Virus record (IMG/VR): IMGVR_UViG_3300046001_002113
Span: 1 to 31,611 of that record
Length of the DNA stretch: 31,611 bases
Origin: a virus
Strand: one strand, 5' to 3'
Positions 13,538 through 21,650 of this stretch are shown in pieces. Position 1 is the stretch's first letter. Every line of letters begins with the position of its first letter. The notes beneath the pieces were generated by a model. The model was not told the DNA's origin, searched no databases, and saw only the letters and a program-made list of their open reading frames with translations. The position numbers and the translations under genes are program-made.

Positions 13538-15706
13538 ATGGCTGGCGAACGTACCTTTGTTGTCAAGTTTGTTTCTGACATTGCTGGTGCAACCAAAGGC
13601 ATCAAGAAGGTTGGCGATGATCTAGGTGGGATGGGGAGCAAACTTGGCTCTGTCCTTCCATCATTCAAGACAATGGCTATTGCAGGCACAGCAGCCTTTG
13701 GTGCCGTTGCTGCTTCATCGTTGAAGTTGGTTCAGATGGCTTCCAACTTGGAAGAATCACAATCCAAGGTCAATGTGGTTTTTGGTTCTTCAGCAAAGAT
13801 TGTCAACGACTTTGCTGAAACTTCTGCCAGGTCGTTCGGTATCACGAAGCAGGCCGCGCTAGAAGCGACAGGAACATTCGGAAACTTGTTGCAGGCATTC
13901 GGTACTGGTCAAGGTCAAGCAGCCGAGATGTCAACGACTTTGATTGGCTTGGCTGCTGACTTGGCTTCATTCAACAACACCGGCATTGAGGATGCGATCC
14001 AAGCGTTGCGTTCAGGTTTGTCTGGTGAAACTGAACCGTTGAAAAGATTTGGTGTTGCACTGAATGATGTGCGATTGAAACAAGAAGCAACGACTCTTGG
14101 TTTGTATGACGGCAAAGGCGCATTGGATATTAACGCCAAGACTCAAGCAGCCTACGCATTAATCCTCAAGGACACAGGTTTGGCACAAGGCGACTTTGCT
14201 CGAACCTCTGATGGGTTCGCCAACCAGATGCGAATCTTGAAGGCATCATTGAGCGATGCTGCAACCGAACTCGGTTTGGTCTTATTGCCTTATTTCAAAA
14301 CATTTGTCAAGTTCATCAACGACAACATTGTTCCTGCGGTGTTGGCATTCTCCAACACGATTGGTGAGAAAGGTCTTGTGCCTGCATTGGCTGCTGGTGT
14401 GGCAGCGATGGGGGAGTTCGGTATCACTACCGTCAATGTCCTCGAAGGTTCGTATGTTGCATTGCTCAACTTCACACATGACCTATCTAAGACTGTGCGT
14501 ATTTTGGCTGATGCTGCTGCACTTGGGTTTGGTTTGCAAGGCAACATTGTTGGTGCTGGTAAGTCGTTGGCTGTTGCTGTGGCCATGTCCAAAGTGCAGG
14601 ATGCAACAAATGAGGCGTTGTCTGGTGCCGGTGCAATGTTTGATGGTTTCCGTGCGAAGGTTTATGCTGCGCAGTTGCAGATTGCTCAGATGGGCAAACC
14701 ACCAAAGGATGTTTCAGACTCGTTGGATCGTATGGCTCAATCAACCAGATCGGCAACTAACAGTGTCACAGCGTTTGTTCCTGTGGTCAAAGAATTAGGC
14801 TCAGGTAGTGGTGGTGCAGCCAAGAACATAAAGACTGCTACGGAGAAGTTGAAGGAATATACGGATGCGTTGAAGTCGAGTAACTCTGCACAGAAGGCGT
14901 TCACTGCTGCGCAGAAGGCTTCGGTGCAGGCTGGTCAGTCGTTGACGGCTGCGAACCAGGGTGTGGCTGATGCTGAGGCTGCGTTGGCTAAGGCGGTTGC
15001 TGGGTTCGGTGCTGATTCTCCTGAGGCGAAGAAGGCTGCGAAGGATTTGGAGTTGGCTCAGCGTGGGTTGACACGTGCTGGATATGCCGTTGAGCAATCG
15101 TTGTTTGCTGTGTCTGATGCTGAGGCTGCGTTGGCGAAGGTTCGTGCTGATCCTCTGTCAACTCCTCAAGCGATTCGTGAGGCTGAGATTGATTTGGCTG
15201 AGGCGAAGTTGTCGAGTGCTGATGCGATTGATGCGCAAGCTACAGCGACTATTGATTTGGGTACGGCACAGGGAACATTGAATGAGAAGGTCAGTGGTGC
15301 GTTGACGGATTCTGAGACTTACAAAACTTTGACTAAACAGTTGAAGGATGCGAAGATCGACCAGGCTACTGCGACTGTTGCTGTGACTGAGGCGATTGAA
15401 GATGAGGCTGAGGCATTCACAGCGTTGAAGGATGCGATTGAGGCTGCTGGGAAGGTTGCTGCGTTGTATCCAAAGATTGTGGCTGCGAATCCGATGGCTG
15501 GTGCTGCTGCAACAATCCCTGCAACGGTGACTGGTAACTCGACTGGTTTCAATCCGAATGCTGCTGGTGGGCTAAGCCCTACTATCAATGTGAATGCTGG
15601 TCTGATTAGTGACCCAGCTACGTTGAGTCAAGAGATTTTTGACTTGTTGAAAGGGTATGGAAGGCTTAATGGTTCCGATAGTTTCTTTGGCAAGGTAACC
15701 CTTTAA
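13538..15706 (+). CDS. Tape measure protein
   Basis: A 722-aa protein, the longest complete gene, whose length should set tail length (about 1.5 Å per residue would give roughly 110 nm). It starts FVVKFVSDIAGATKGIKKVG with a hydrophobic stretch TMAIAGTAAFGAVAAS, then the conserved N-terminal tape measure block ESQSKVNVVFGSSAKIVNDF, FGNLLQAFG and FNNTGIEDAIQALRSGLSGE. Residues ~420-640 are Ala-rich coiled coil. Within it an exact 20-bp repeat, encoding DAEAALA, occurs at 14969 and again at 15116. No peptidase domain is seen. The stop overlaps the next ATG (TAATG). No SD is evident before ATG 13538. Confidence 0.92.
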   Translation: MAGERTFVVKFVSDIAGATKGIKKVGDDLGGMGSKLGSVLPSFKTMAIAGTAAFGAVAASSLKLVQMASNLEESQSKVNVVFGSSAKIVNDFAETSARSFGITKQAALEATGTFGNLLQAFGTGQGQAAEMSTTLIGLAADLASFNNTGIEDAIQALRSGLSGETEPLKRFGVALNDVRLKQEATTLGLYDGKGALDINAKTQAAYALILKDTGLAQGDFARTSDGFANQMRILKASLSDAATELGLVLLPYFKTFVKFINDNIVPAVLAFSNTIGEKGLVPALAAGVAAMGEFGITTVNVLEGSYVALLNFTHDLSKTVRILADAAALGFGLQGNIVGAGKSLAVAVAMSKVQDATNEALSGAGAMFDGFRAKVYAAQLQIAQMGKPPKDVSDSLDRMAQSTRSATNSVTAFVPVVKELGSGSGGAAKNIKTATEKLKEYTDALKSSNSAQKAFTAAQKASVQAGQSLTAANQGVADAEAALAKAVAGFGADSPEAKKAAKDLELAQRGLTRAGYAVEQSLFAVSDAEAALAKVRADPLSTPQAIREAEIDLAEAKLSSADAIDAQATATIDLGTAQGTLNEKVSGALTDSETYKTLTKQLKDAKIDQATATVAVTEAIEDEAEAFTALKDAIEAAGKVAALYPKIVAANPMAGAAATIPATVTGNSTGFNPNAAGGLSPTINVNAGLISDPATLSQEIFDLLKGYGRLNGSDSFFGKVTL

Positions 15707-16950
15707 TGGCTAAAGAAACTAAGTGGGGTTCAACGTACAAGGTGTTGTTGGATGTTGGTTTTCTTGCCAACCAGTTTGTGCTTGATACTTCGGAGTTGGA
15801 TGGGTTTGCTGTGTTGGATGGTTCCACAGACTTTGTGGACATCACACAGTATGTGACGAACATCAATATCAATCGTGGCCGTGCTACACAACTTGATCCG
15901 TTCCCTTCATCGAGTTGCACGATTGTTGCTGATGATCGTGCAGCAGACCGATACTTTGATCCGTTGAATGAATCATCAGCCTGGTATTCGGGTGGGACTG
16001 TGGGTATTGCTCCACGTCGCAAGTTTGAGGTGTATGGGGGGACTGCCGGTACGCAAGCAATGTTCTCTGGTTTTGTGTACGACTTGAACATTGACTATGC
16101 CGATCCTGATCTGTCAACAGCAACGATCATGTGTACCGATGCTCTCGGTCAACTTGGTCAAACCGTGCTGAGCGCATTCAACCCTTCTTCACAGTTGACC
16201 TCTGCGCGTGTGTCAGCGATCTTGGATCGACCAGAGGTTGCATTCTCGACAGCTCTGCGAAGCATTGAGACAGGGGTTGCTACTTGTGGGACGGTTGCGT
16301 ATGACGATGCGACGAATGTGTTGCAGGCGTTGAATGATGTGGCGACGGCTGAGGGTGGGCGTTTGTTTGTTGGTCGTTCTGGGTTGGTTAATTTTGATGC
16401 TCGGGTTGGTGCTGCGTTGGGTTCTGCTGTTGCGAACTTTGGTGGTACGGCTGGGTTGCCGATTCAGTCTTTGACGAATGAGTTTGGGGCTGAGACGGTT
16501 TTGAATCGTGTGGCTGTGCAGATTGATGGTGGTACGGCTTCGAGTGTTGCTTCTGGTACTGCGTCTCAGGGTGAGTATGGGATCAAAACTTTGTCGTTGA
16601 CTGGTGTGCCGTTGGTTAATGATGCTGCTGGTTCTGCGTTGGCAGATTTTTTGTTGTCTAGGTTTGAGAATCCGACAGTGAACTTCTCGGGGTTCACAGT
16701 GTTGTTGAATGCGTTGACGGCTGCACAGCAGGACGTTGTGGCAGGGTTGGAGATTGGTGATTTGGTGTCGGTGTCTAAGAGTTTCAATGTTGGTTTGCCT
16801 GCTACCGTTTCACAGAACGTGGTTGTCGAATCAATCCGGCACAGCATCAACCCTCAACGGCATGATGTGACAGTGGGGTTGGGTCAGATTCGGTTAGCCT
16901 TTGTGCTGGACACATCCGACCTCGATAACCCAGATTACGGACTACAATAG
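15706..16950 (+). CDS. Minor tail protein with two LDTS motifs
   Basis: A 414-aa protein directly after the tape measure, where distal tail/baseplate hub proteins are encoded. The N-terminal region has FVLDTSELDGFAVLDG, then FVDITQYVTNININRGR, DDRAADRYFDPLNESSAWY and FSGFVYDLNIDYADPDLS, typical of actinophage minor tail proteins; the middle is beta-rich. The last residues are FVLDTSDLDNPDYGLQ, a second copy of the N-terminal motif, which also appears in the 3582 gene. Codons from ~16300 to ~16800 are strongly G/T-biased. I infer a structural subunit of the tail tip; no enzyme motif is seen. Confidence 0.8.
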   Translation: MAKETKWGSTYKVLLDVGFLANQFVLDTSELDGFAVLDGSTDFVDITQYVTNININRGRATQLDPFPSSSCTIVADDRAADRYFDPLNESSAWYSGGTVGIAPRRKFEVYGGTAGTQAMFSGFVYDLNIDYADPDLSTATIMCTDALGQLGQTVLSAFNPSSQLTSARVSAILDRPEVAFSTALRSIETGVATCGTVAYDDATNVLQALNDVATAEGGRLFVGRSGLVNFDARVGAALGSAVANFGGTAGLPIQSLTNEFGAETVLNRVAVQIDGGTASSVASGTASQGEYGIKTLSLTGVPLVNDAAGSALADFLLSRFENPTVNFSGFTVLLNALTAAQQDVVAGLEIGDLVSVSKSFNVGLPATVSQNVVVESIRHSINPQRHDVTVGLGQIRLAFVLDTSDLDNPDYGLQ

Positions 16951-16957
16951 GAGCATT

Positions 16958-17425
16958 ATGGCAATTTCACCAAACAACAGCTTTACAGTTGGGCAAGTTT
17001 TAACCTCTGCCGAGTGTAATAATTTTCCGTTTGGCGTAGTGGCACTTGCAACAAACGCAAGCGCATCGCAAGCGGGAACAATTAACGTCGTTGACTTAAC
17101 AGGTATGAGCGTGACTTTCACTGCTATTGCAAACAGAAATTATAAAGTTTCATATCATGTTTACGGTATTCCCACTGTGACCAACGCTTGTTTTTCTGTA
17201 AACTTGCAACAAGGCGCAACAATAAAACAAATTGGGATTTCTAACGCCGGCTTGAGTGGGGTTGGAGCTACTACAAGCGCAGTCTATGTAGGCACTTTTT
17301 CTGCTGGTTCGGTCACGCTAAAATTAACAGGCGAACTCACCAGCGGCTCAACTGGTTCTATTACATTTACGGCAGTGTCTGTTCTACCTTGGATATTAGT
17401 AGTTGAGGATATTGGTCCAGCATGA
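16958..17425 (+). CDS. Probable tail tip/fiber protein
   Basis: A 155-aa protein from ATG 16958, chosen because AATAGGAGC precedes it and because the upstream in-frame start at 16901 would overlap the minor tail gene. The sequence is beta-rich and Ser/Thr/Gly-rich: NSFTVGQVLTSAECNNF, VTFTAIANRNYKVSYHVYG, GTFSAGSVTLKLTGELTSGS, ending PWILVVEDIGPA. This is typical of short tail fiber or receptor-binding jelly-roll proteins, without a named family. Base and codon use are visibly more A+T-rich (AAT, AAA, TTA, ATT codons) than the genes on either side, which suggests recent exchange. It overlaps the next gene as ATGA. Confidence 0.55.
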   Translation: MAISPNNSFTVGQVLTSAECNNFPFGVVALATNASASQAGTINVVDLTGMSVTFTAIANRNYKVSYHVYGIPTVTNACFSVNLQQGATIKQIGISNAGLSGVGATTSAVYVGTFSAGSVTLKLTGELTSGSTGSITFTAVSVLPWILVVEDIGPA

Positions 17426-17607
17426 ACGACTTAGACCGTGCTATATATTTGCGTTTAATTGATTGGAAAGACGGCGACAAAACGCTAACAGACGAACAAA
17501 TTACAGACGCTTACAATGCGCTTGTTATGGCCAAACAAACAGCAAAAATAGCATTACTTAACAAACTCGGCATCACAGCCGATGAAGCTGCACTGCTACT
17601 TGGCTAG
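17422..17607 (+). CDS. Small hypothetical protein downstream of the tail tip gene
   Basis: A 61-aa acidic helical protein: LDRAIYLRLIDWKDGDKTLT, DEQITDAYNALVMAKQTAKI and LLNKLGITADEAALLLG. I do not recognise a named family. Small proteins of this type (ending in a LGITADEA..LL helix pair) follow tail fiber genes in other phages and may be assembly factors, which is inference. It shares the A+T-rich base use of the preceding gene and overlaps it by four bases, so the pair probably moved together. Confidence 0.55.
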   Translation: MNDLDRAIYLRLIDWKDGDKTLTDEQITDAYNALVMAKQTAKIALLNKLGITADEAALLLG

Positions 17608-17612
17608 ATGAT

Positions 17613-19001
17613 GTGCGCACTTCTCGTTGGTTGATTGTTGCGCCAGCATTGCTGGCAACAGTTTGGTCGTTTGTTTCACCTGTATCAGCTGAACCTTTAC
17701 CTGGTTTGAACACCAGCTATTACACCATTGATGAGATACCTCCAGTTCAGTCCACAACCGAATACGAGTTGTGTGGTTCTGAGATTGAGAACAACATCAA
17801 TCGAAGCTACGACGGCGAGCCATACCAGGATTGCACTGGCGATTTGTTCATGGTTCACATGACCGGCTTCATCACGATCCCTGAACACAACACGATTGAG
17901 TTTTGGTTGGCTTCAGATGATGGTGGCCGAATCAACATCGGTGGCAACGAGTGGGGCAACTGGTCTGACCAAGGTTGCTCTTGGATGGAGTCTGGGCAGA
18001 TAGACATTAGTGCAGGCGATGCCAACCTAAATCTCTTCATGTACGAGAACGGCGGATCGACCTGTCTGATGCTCGCTTGGAATATCAACAACACAGGTTT
18101 TGAGATTGTTCCTGATGAGGCATTCACCACCAATGGTCAATCAACTACGACTACAACCAGCACAACTACTACCACAACAACTATTCAGGAGACAACAACA
18201 ACATGGGAAACCACAACAACTTCTACGATTGCAGAATCAACAACTGTTCCTGCTACAGACCCACCGACTACTACGACACTTCCAACAACTACCTCTTTGA
18301 GTCCGACAACAACAGAAGAAACAATCCCAGACTCAACAACGACAGAAGCCCCGACACCAACAAGCACCCTGCCACCCAAATCCAATGAAACATCATCTAC
18401 CTCCTCAACTAGTTCTAGCACCACCACCAGTTCAACTACCACCACCACTTCAACCACAAGCACTACAACAACAACCTTGCCCCCACCCACAACAACCCTG
18501 CCCCCACCCATAACCACCATCCCAGAGCCACCACAAGCCCCTGAGACAAGCCAACCAGCCAAAGACGCACCATTGCCACCCATCAGCGATGAGGCTGTAG
18601 TGGAAGCCCTAGCCGATATAGAGCAGGCAACCCCAGCCCAAGTCCAAGCCATCATCACCGAGCTGCTCGCCTTCGACCTCAGCCCAGACCAAGCCGTCTC
18701 CGTTGCATCCGAACCAGCCGTCCTAGAAGTGCTAACTAATGATGAAGCCGAACAAGTATTTGAGCAGGTTGCTGTTGAGGAACTCACATCTGAGCAGGCT
18801 GTTGAGTTGGTGGCTGCTGTGCAAGAAGCACCAACCAAAGTGCGTAAAGCATTCGAGGCTGTGTTGAATCTGTTTGAAGGTTTTGCTGATGATTACGTGA
18901 TGACGAATCAGAATGTGCCAATCAAAACTCGTCGTGCATTGATTGCCTTGGGTGCTGTATTCTTGGTGTCAGCCCCTGCACCAATCCGAAGGAATCGATG
19001 A
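17613..19001 (+). CDS. Secreted PA14-like protein with Thr-rich stalk and C-terminal membrane segment
   Basis: A 462-aa protein from GTG 17613. Residues 1-26 are a Sec signal peptide (RTSRWLIVAPALLATVWSF, cleavage after VSA). Residues ~30-170 resemble a PA14 domain (LNTSYYTID at the start, then FWLASDDGGRINIGGNEWGN) with four cysteines (C54, C74, C122, C151) likely forming disulfides. Residues ~176-310 are an extreme Thr/Ser/Pro stalk. Residues ~325-430 are helical (VVEALADIEQATPAQVQAII). KTRRALIALGAVFLVSAPAP then forms a membrane anchor. PA14 domains bind carbohydrate. It should be displayed on the host envelope, which is unusual for a gene between tail and lysis genes. Possible roles are superinfection exclusion or altered host adhesion. 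Confidence 0.7.
   Translation: MRTSRWLIVAPALLATVWSFVSPVSAEPLPGLNTSYYTIDEIPPVQSTTEYELCGSEIENNINRSYDGEPYQDCTGDLFMVHMTGFITIPEHNTIEFWLASDDGGRINIGGNEWGNWSDQGCSWMESGQIDISAGDANLNLFMYENGGSTCLMLAWNINNTGFEIVPDEAFTTNGQSTTTTTSTTTTTTTIQETTTTWETTTTSTIAESTTVPATDPPTTTTLPTTTSLSPTTTEETIPDSTTTEAPTPTSTLPPKSNETSSTSSTSSSTTTSSTTTTTSTTSTTTTTLPPPTTTLPPPITTIPEPPQAPETSQPAKDAPLPPISDEAVVEALADIEQATPAQVQAIITELLAFDLSPDQAVSVASEPAVLEVLTNDEAEQVFEQVAVEELTSEQAVELVAAVQEAPTKVRKAFEAVLNLFEGFADDYVMTNQNVPIKTRRALIALGAVFLVSAPAPIRRNR
18138..18480 (+). repeat. Low-complexity ACA/ACT (Thr) tract
   Basis: A coding low-complexity region dominated by ACA, ACC and ACT codons, encoding runs such as TTTTTSTTTTTTT. It is the stalk of the secreted PA14-like protein. 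Simple repeats of this kind are prone to slippage and to assembly error, so its exact length should be treated with caution. Confidence 0.75.
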
Positions 19002-19168
19002 TGAAGTTGTGGGGTGAGTTCCATGCGTTGCTGTGGACAATCGCTGCTTCTGTCACCACTATTCTCACGTTGTCTGGGGCTATCCAACGGGTCGTGATCT
19101 GGCTCACTGTTGGGGCATTAATTCTGCACTTGATCGGCGCGCTCACCAAGAAAGAAGAATCAAAATGA
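18998..19168 (+). CDS. Small two-segment membrane protein (holin-like)
   Basis: A 56-aa ORF from ATG 18998 (or ATG 19001, one residue shorter), overlapping the preceding stop and ending as ATGA over the next start. It has two hydrophobic segments, LLWTIAASVTTILTLSGAI and VVIWLTVGALILHLIGAL, and a charged tail KKEESK. Size, topology and position before the holin and endolysin genes suggest a holin or antiholin subunit. There is no family-specific motif. Confidence 0.65.
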   Translation: MMKLWGEFHALLWTIAASVTTILTLSGAIQRVVIWLTVGALILHLIGALTKKEESK

Positions 19169-19398
19169 AAAAGGTACAAGATGTTGCAGGTCGTATCGTC
19201 GCAGTGTTCCTGTCGTCAGCTCTTGCCATCGTTGGTGGTTCAGCAGTCATTGCACCGGAACTTGAGATTTGGAAGTCGGCTGTGTTGGCTGGTTTCGCAG
19301 CTTGTGCAACCGTTGTGCAGAAGTTGGCTCAGGCATCGCTTGATGGCAACCTGACAATGGATGAAATCAACGATGCCTTTGGCGCAAAGAAAAAATAA
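19165..19398 (+). CDS. Putative holin
   Basis: A 77-aa protein from ATG 19165; an upstream in-frame ATG at 19033 would read through the previous gene and is rejected. Hydrophobic segments are RIVAVFLSSALAIVGGSAVI and AVLAGFAACATVVQKLAQ, followed by a charged tail (DGNLTMDEINDAFGAKKK). This matches small actinophage holins that accumulate in the host membrane and time lysis. It lies four bases from the endolysin gene and overlaps the 56-aa membrane protein, so the two may be a holin/antiholin pair. Confidence 0.68.
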   Translation: MKKVQDVAGRIVAVFLSSALAIVGGSAVIAPELEIWKSAVLAGFAACATVVQKLAQASLDGNLTMDEINDAFGAKKK

Positions 19399-19401
19399 CT
19401 C

Positions 19402-19977
19402 ATGACCAAGATGCCTTGGCCTGTAGTCCCAATCAAGTTCTGTGAACACCTCAAAGGCAAGAAGCCTTCAGAGGTATCCCTCACGATGTTGCGACCCATC
19501 AGTGGTGGTGGGCAGTTGCATCATTGTGCAGCTCGGGCTTGGGAAGCAATGAAGCATGCAGCGAAGGCTGAGGCTGGTATCAATTTGAAGCCAACTTCTC
19601 CTGGTGACACTTATCGAAGTATCGCTACGCAGAAGGCTGGATTCCTGCAACGGTTCCAAGTGGAGCCGATTGAAGGCGCACAGACCCGAACCTATGACGG
19701 CAAGAAGTGGTATTTGAAGAAGGGCATGGCTGTACTTGCCAGTCCTGTTGATGATCCTGCAAAGTGTTCACGTCACATGCTGGGTATCGCAGTCGATGTC
19801 GCCAACGCGTCAGGCAAGGTTCTTGCATGGCTGTTGCAGAATGAGCAACGGTTCGGCTTCAGTCACGAAGTTGTTGACATGCCAGGTGCTGAGCCTTGGC
19901 ATCTGCGCTGGACTGATTCAACACCGAACCAAGCCGTCCTCGACTACGAGGCAGCCAATCCGAAGCCGGTTGCATAA
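19402..19977 (+). CDS. Endolysin, M15 (VanY-like) peptidase
   Basis: A 191-aa protein with the M15 peptidase zinc site: SRHMLGIAVDVA provides H125 and D132, and EPWHLRW provides E164 and H167. These enzymes cut peptide cross-links of peptidoglycan (D,D- or L,D-carboxy/endopeptidase). DTYRSIATQKAGFLQRF and GKKWYLKKGMAVLASP also fit the family. The ~70 N-terminal residues (with SEVSLTMLRPISGGGQLHH) have no recognised cell-wall-binding motif. It lacks a signal peptide, so it would depend on the holin encoded just upstream. It overlaps the next gene by one base. Confidence 0.88.
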   Translation: MTKMPWPVVPIKFCEHLKGKKPSEVSLTMLRPISGGGQLHHCAARAWEAMKHAAKAEAGINLKPTSPGDTYRSIATQKAGFLQRFQVEPIEGAQTRTYDGKKWYLKKGMAVLASPVDDPAKCSRHMLGIAVDVANASGKVLAWLLQNEQRFGFSHEVVDMPGAEPWHLRWTDSTPNQAVLDYEAANPKPVA

Positions 19978-20237
19978 TGGATTGGGGCATCGTTCTCGCG
20001 GCGTTGATCACGGCTGTTGGCGGTGCTATGACGACATTGATGTTGATTATGCGTAACGAAAATACGGAAGACCACGCAAAGGTCGTGGATGCTCTAGAGG
20101 TGCTTAGTGGAAATGTGAAGTCGGTTGCGACTAAGTTGGATTCACACATCGACTGGCATCTCAAGGGGATCACCAATGGCGAAACTATTGCAGGAGATAA
20201 AGGCGCAAAGCCTAAGAGGAACCTCAAAGCTAGATGA
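19977..20237 (+). CDS. Small membrane protein, DUF2746-like
   Basis: An 86-aa protein: an N-terminal transmembrane segment (WGIVLAALITAVGGAMTTLMLI), then a cytoplasmic amphipathic helix (HAKVVDALEVLSGNVKSVAT) and LDSHIDWHLKG, ending in a basic tail. This is the layout of the mycobacteriophage lysis-region proteins called DUF2746. In this context it may be an accessory lysis protein or a third holin-like factor. It overlaps the endolysin stop (TAATGG) and the next gene by 62 bp. Family assignment is from pattern only. Confidence 0.55.
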   Translation: MDWGIVLAALITAVGGAMTTLMLIMRNENTEDHAKVVDALEVLSGNVKSVATKLDSHIDWHLKGITNGETIAGDKGAKPKRNLKAR

Positions 20238-20400
20238 GATAGTTGCTCAACTCTCTGCCGAAGATGGCAAAGACCTACGTGACGCAATGCTCGACCCCAC
20301 CATCAGACCCATGCAAATCGTGCATGCCCTGAAGAAGCGTGGATTCAAAATGTCTCCATCGGTAATCACCCGACATCGAGACAACAATGTCACTCGCTGA
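20176..20400 (+). CDS. Helix-turn-helix DNA-binding protein
   Basis: A 74-aa protein from ATG 20176 (AAGGGG upstream). The N-terminal half has a basic helix and LDEIVAQLSAEDGKDLRDAM; the C-terminal half is a helix-turn-helix (IRPMQIVHALKKRGFKMSPS, then VITRHR). Similar small proteins lie before metallophosphoesterase genes in other actinophages, sometimes annotated as DNA-binding or terminase-small-like. It could be a regulator or a small terminase-type DNA binder. Overlaps of 62 bp upstream and 14 bp downstream imply tight coupling. Confidence 0.6.
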   Translation: MAKLLQEIKAQSLRGTSKLDEIVAQLSAEDGKDLRDAMLDPTIRPMQIVHALKKRGFKMSPSVITRHRDNNVTR

Positions 20401-21361
20401 CGACTTACGAGAAGCAGGCGCACCAGCATGGCCTGTCATACAACCTGGCAAACGGTACACAGTCCCCACCCTCAACCCCAAACCAATCCGACAAGGTGAA
20501 TACCAGACGGCAGTGATTCTGCCTGACATGCAACTCGGCTACTTCCATCAACACGGAGGGAACCTAGAACCAATCCACGATGAGCAAGCCATCAAGATTG
20601 CGATGCACATCATCAAAGCATCCAAGCCTGCCCAGATCGTGCTGGTTGGCGACAACCTTGACCTGTGCGAGTTCGGCAAATATCGCTACACCCCAGCGTT
20701 CGCCCGAACGACACAAGCTGCGATAGATCGTGCGACAGAACTGTGCGCACAGTTACGCAAACTGGCACCCCAAGCCACCATCACCTGGATCGCAGGCAAC
20801 CATGAAGAACGGCTCGGCAACTTCATTCTTGACTCAGCCACAGCTGCGTTCGGGCTTCGACGTGGCAACATTCCGTCCGAGTGGCCTGTGATGTCGGTGC
20901 CGTACCTGTGCCGTTTGGATGAGTTTGAAGTGGAGTATCTGAGTGGATACCCAACGGGTGCGCATTGGATCAACAACAATTTGAAGATTATTCATGGCGA
21001 CAAGGTGGCATCTGGTGGCTCAACAGCGCACAAGTATCTGTCATCCGAGAAGGTGTCAGTCATCTTCGGTCATATCCACCGGCGTGAATGGGCTGAACGA
21101 ACTAGGGACTACCACGACGGTGCGCAAACAATCATGGCTGCATCACCAGGATGCTTAGCCCGAACCGATGGAGCTGTGCCAAGCACCAAAGGTGCAACAG
21201 ACCTTGATGGTCGTCCGTTGTATCGGTCAGAGGATTGGCAGACAGGTATCGCAGTCATCGACTATGAACCTGGTGACGGAGCGTTCGTTTATGAACAAGT
21301 TGCGATCCGTAACGGTTGGGCTAGGTGGCGTGGTGTTGATTACTTCGCTGGAGGTAAGTAA
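20387..21361 (+). CDS. Calcineurin-like metallophosphoesterase
   Basis: A 324-aa protein with most signature metal ligands of the calcineurin-like phosphoesterase family: PDMQLGYFH (D47; the usual DxH is replaced here by DMQ), VGDNLD (88-92), GNHEE (137-141), IHGD (H203) and GHIHRR (228-233). The first position is thus atypical. The enzyme hydrolyses phosphomono- or diester bonds, probably on nucleic acid or nucleotide substrates; phage relatives are common but their substrates are poorly known. It starts at ATG 20387 inside the helix-turn-helix gene and ends overlapping the next ATG (TAATGA). Confidence 0.85.
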   Translation: MSLADDLREAGAPAWPVIQPGKRYTVPTLNPKPIRQGEYQTAVILPDMQLGYFHQHGGNLEPIHDEQAIKIAMHIIKASKPAQIVLVGDNLDLCEFGKYRYTPAFARTTQAAIDRATELCAQLRKLAPQATITWIAGNHEERLGNFILDSATAAFGLRRGNIPSEWPVMSVPYLCRLDEFEVEYLSGYPTGAHWINNNLKIIHGDKVASGGSTAHKYLSSEKVSVIFGHIHRREWAERTRDYHDGAQTIMAASPGCLARTDGAVPSTKGATDLDGRPLYRSEDWQTGIAVIDYEPGDGAFVYEQVAIRNGWARWRGVDYFAGGK

Positions 21362-21624
21362 TGAGTAAGCCGATGGTGTTAGTGACTTGGGCTGATGCCC
21401 ATTCAGGTGTCGCAACTTGGACACCGATTGATTCACTCGACAAAGATGAGATGCTTGTCTATACGTGTGGGTTCCTGTTGGCAACCTGTGATGGTGGCAA
21501 ACCTGAACACATCACCATCTATCAGTCACGAACTATGGAAGATGATATTGACCATGTTTTGCACATTCCTGTGGCTATGGTGCGCCATATAGCAATTTGC
21601 ACCCCTGAAACCCTTATGAAATAA
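21361..21624 (+). CDS. Conserved phage hypothetical protein
   Basis: An 87-aa protein: MVLVTWADAHSGVATWTPID, DKDEMLVYTCGFLLATCDGG, HITIYQSR and VLHIPVAMVRHIAICTP. I recognise the V(T)WxDAHSGxATWTP..L pattern from small proteins in early regions of many phages, but no function is known. It overlaps the phosphoesterase stop by one base. The 98 bp after it carry the promoter of the early region. Confidence 0.6.
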   Translation: MSKPMVLVTWADAHSGVATWTPIDSLDKDEMLVYTCGFLLATCDGGKPEHITIYQSRTMEDDIDHVLHIPVAMVRHIAICTPETLMK

Positions 21625-21650
21625 GGCTCAAAAAATATCTGAAACAATGC

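Noticed and set aside
18185-18838. Minus-strand ORF of 217 aa rich in Val
   Set aside because: It is the antisense reading of ACA/ACC/ACT Thr codons (GTT/GGT/AGT), so its Val/Gly/Ser richness is an artefact.
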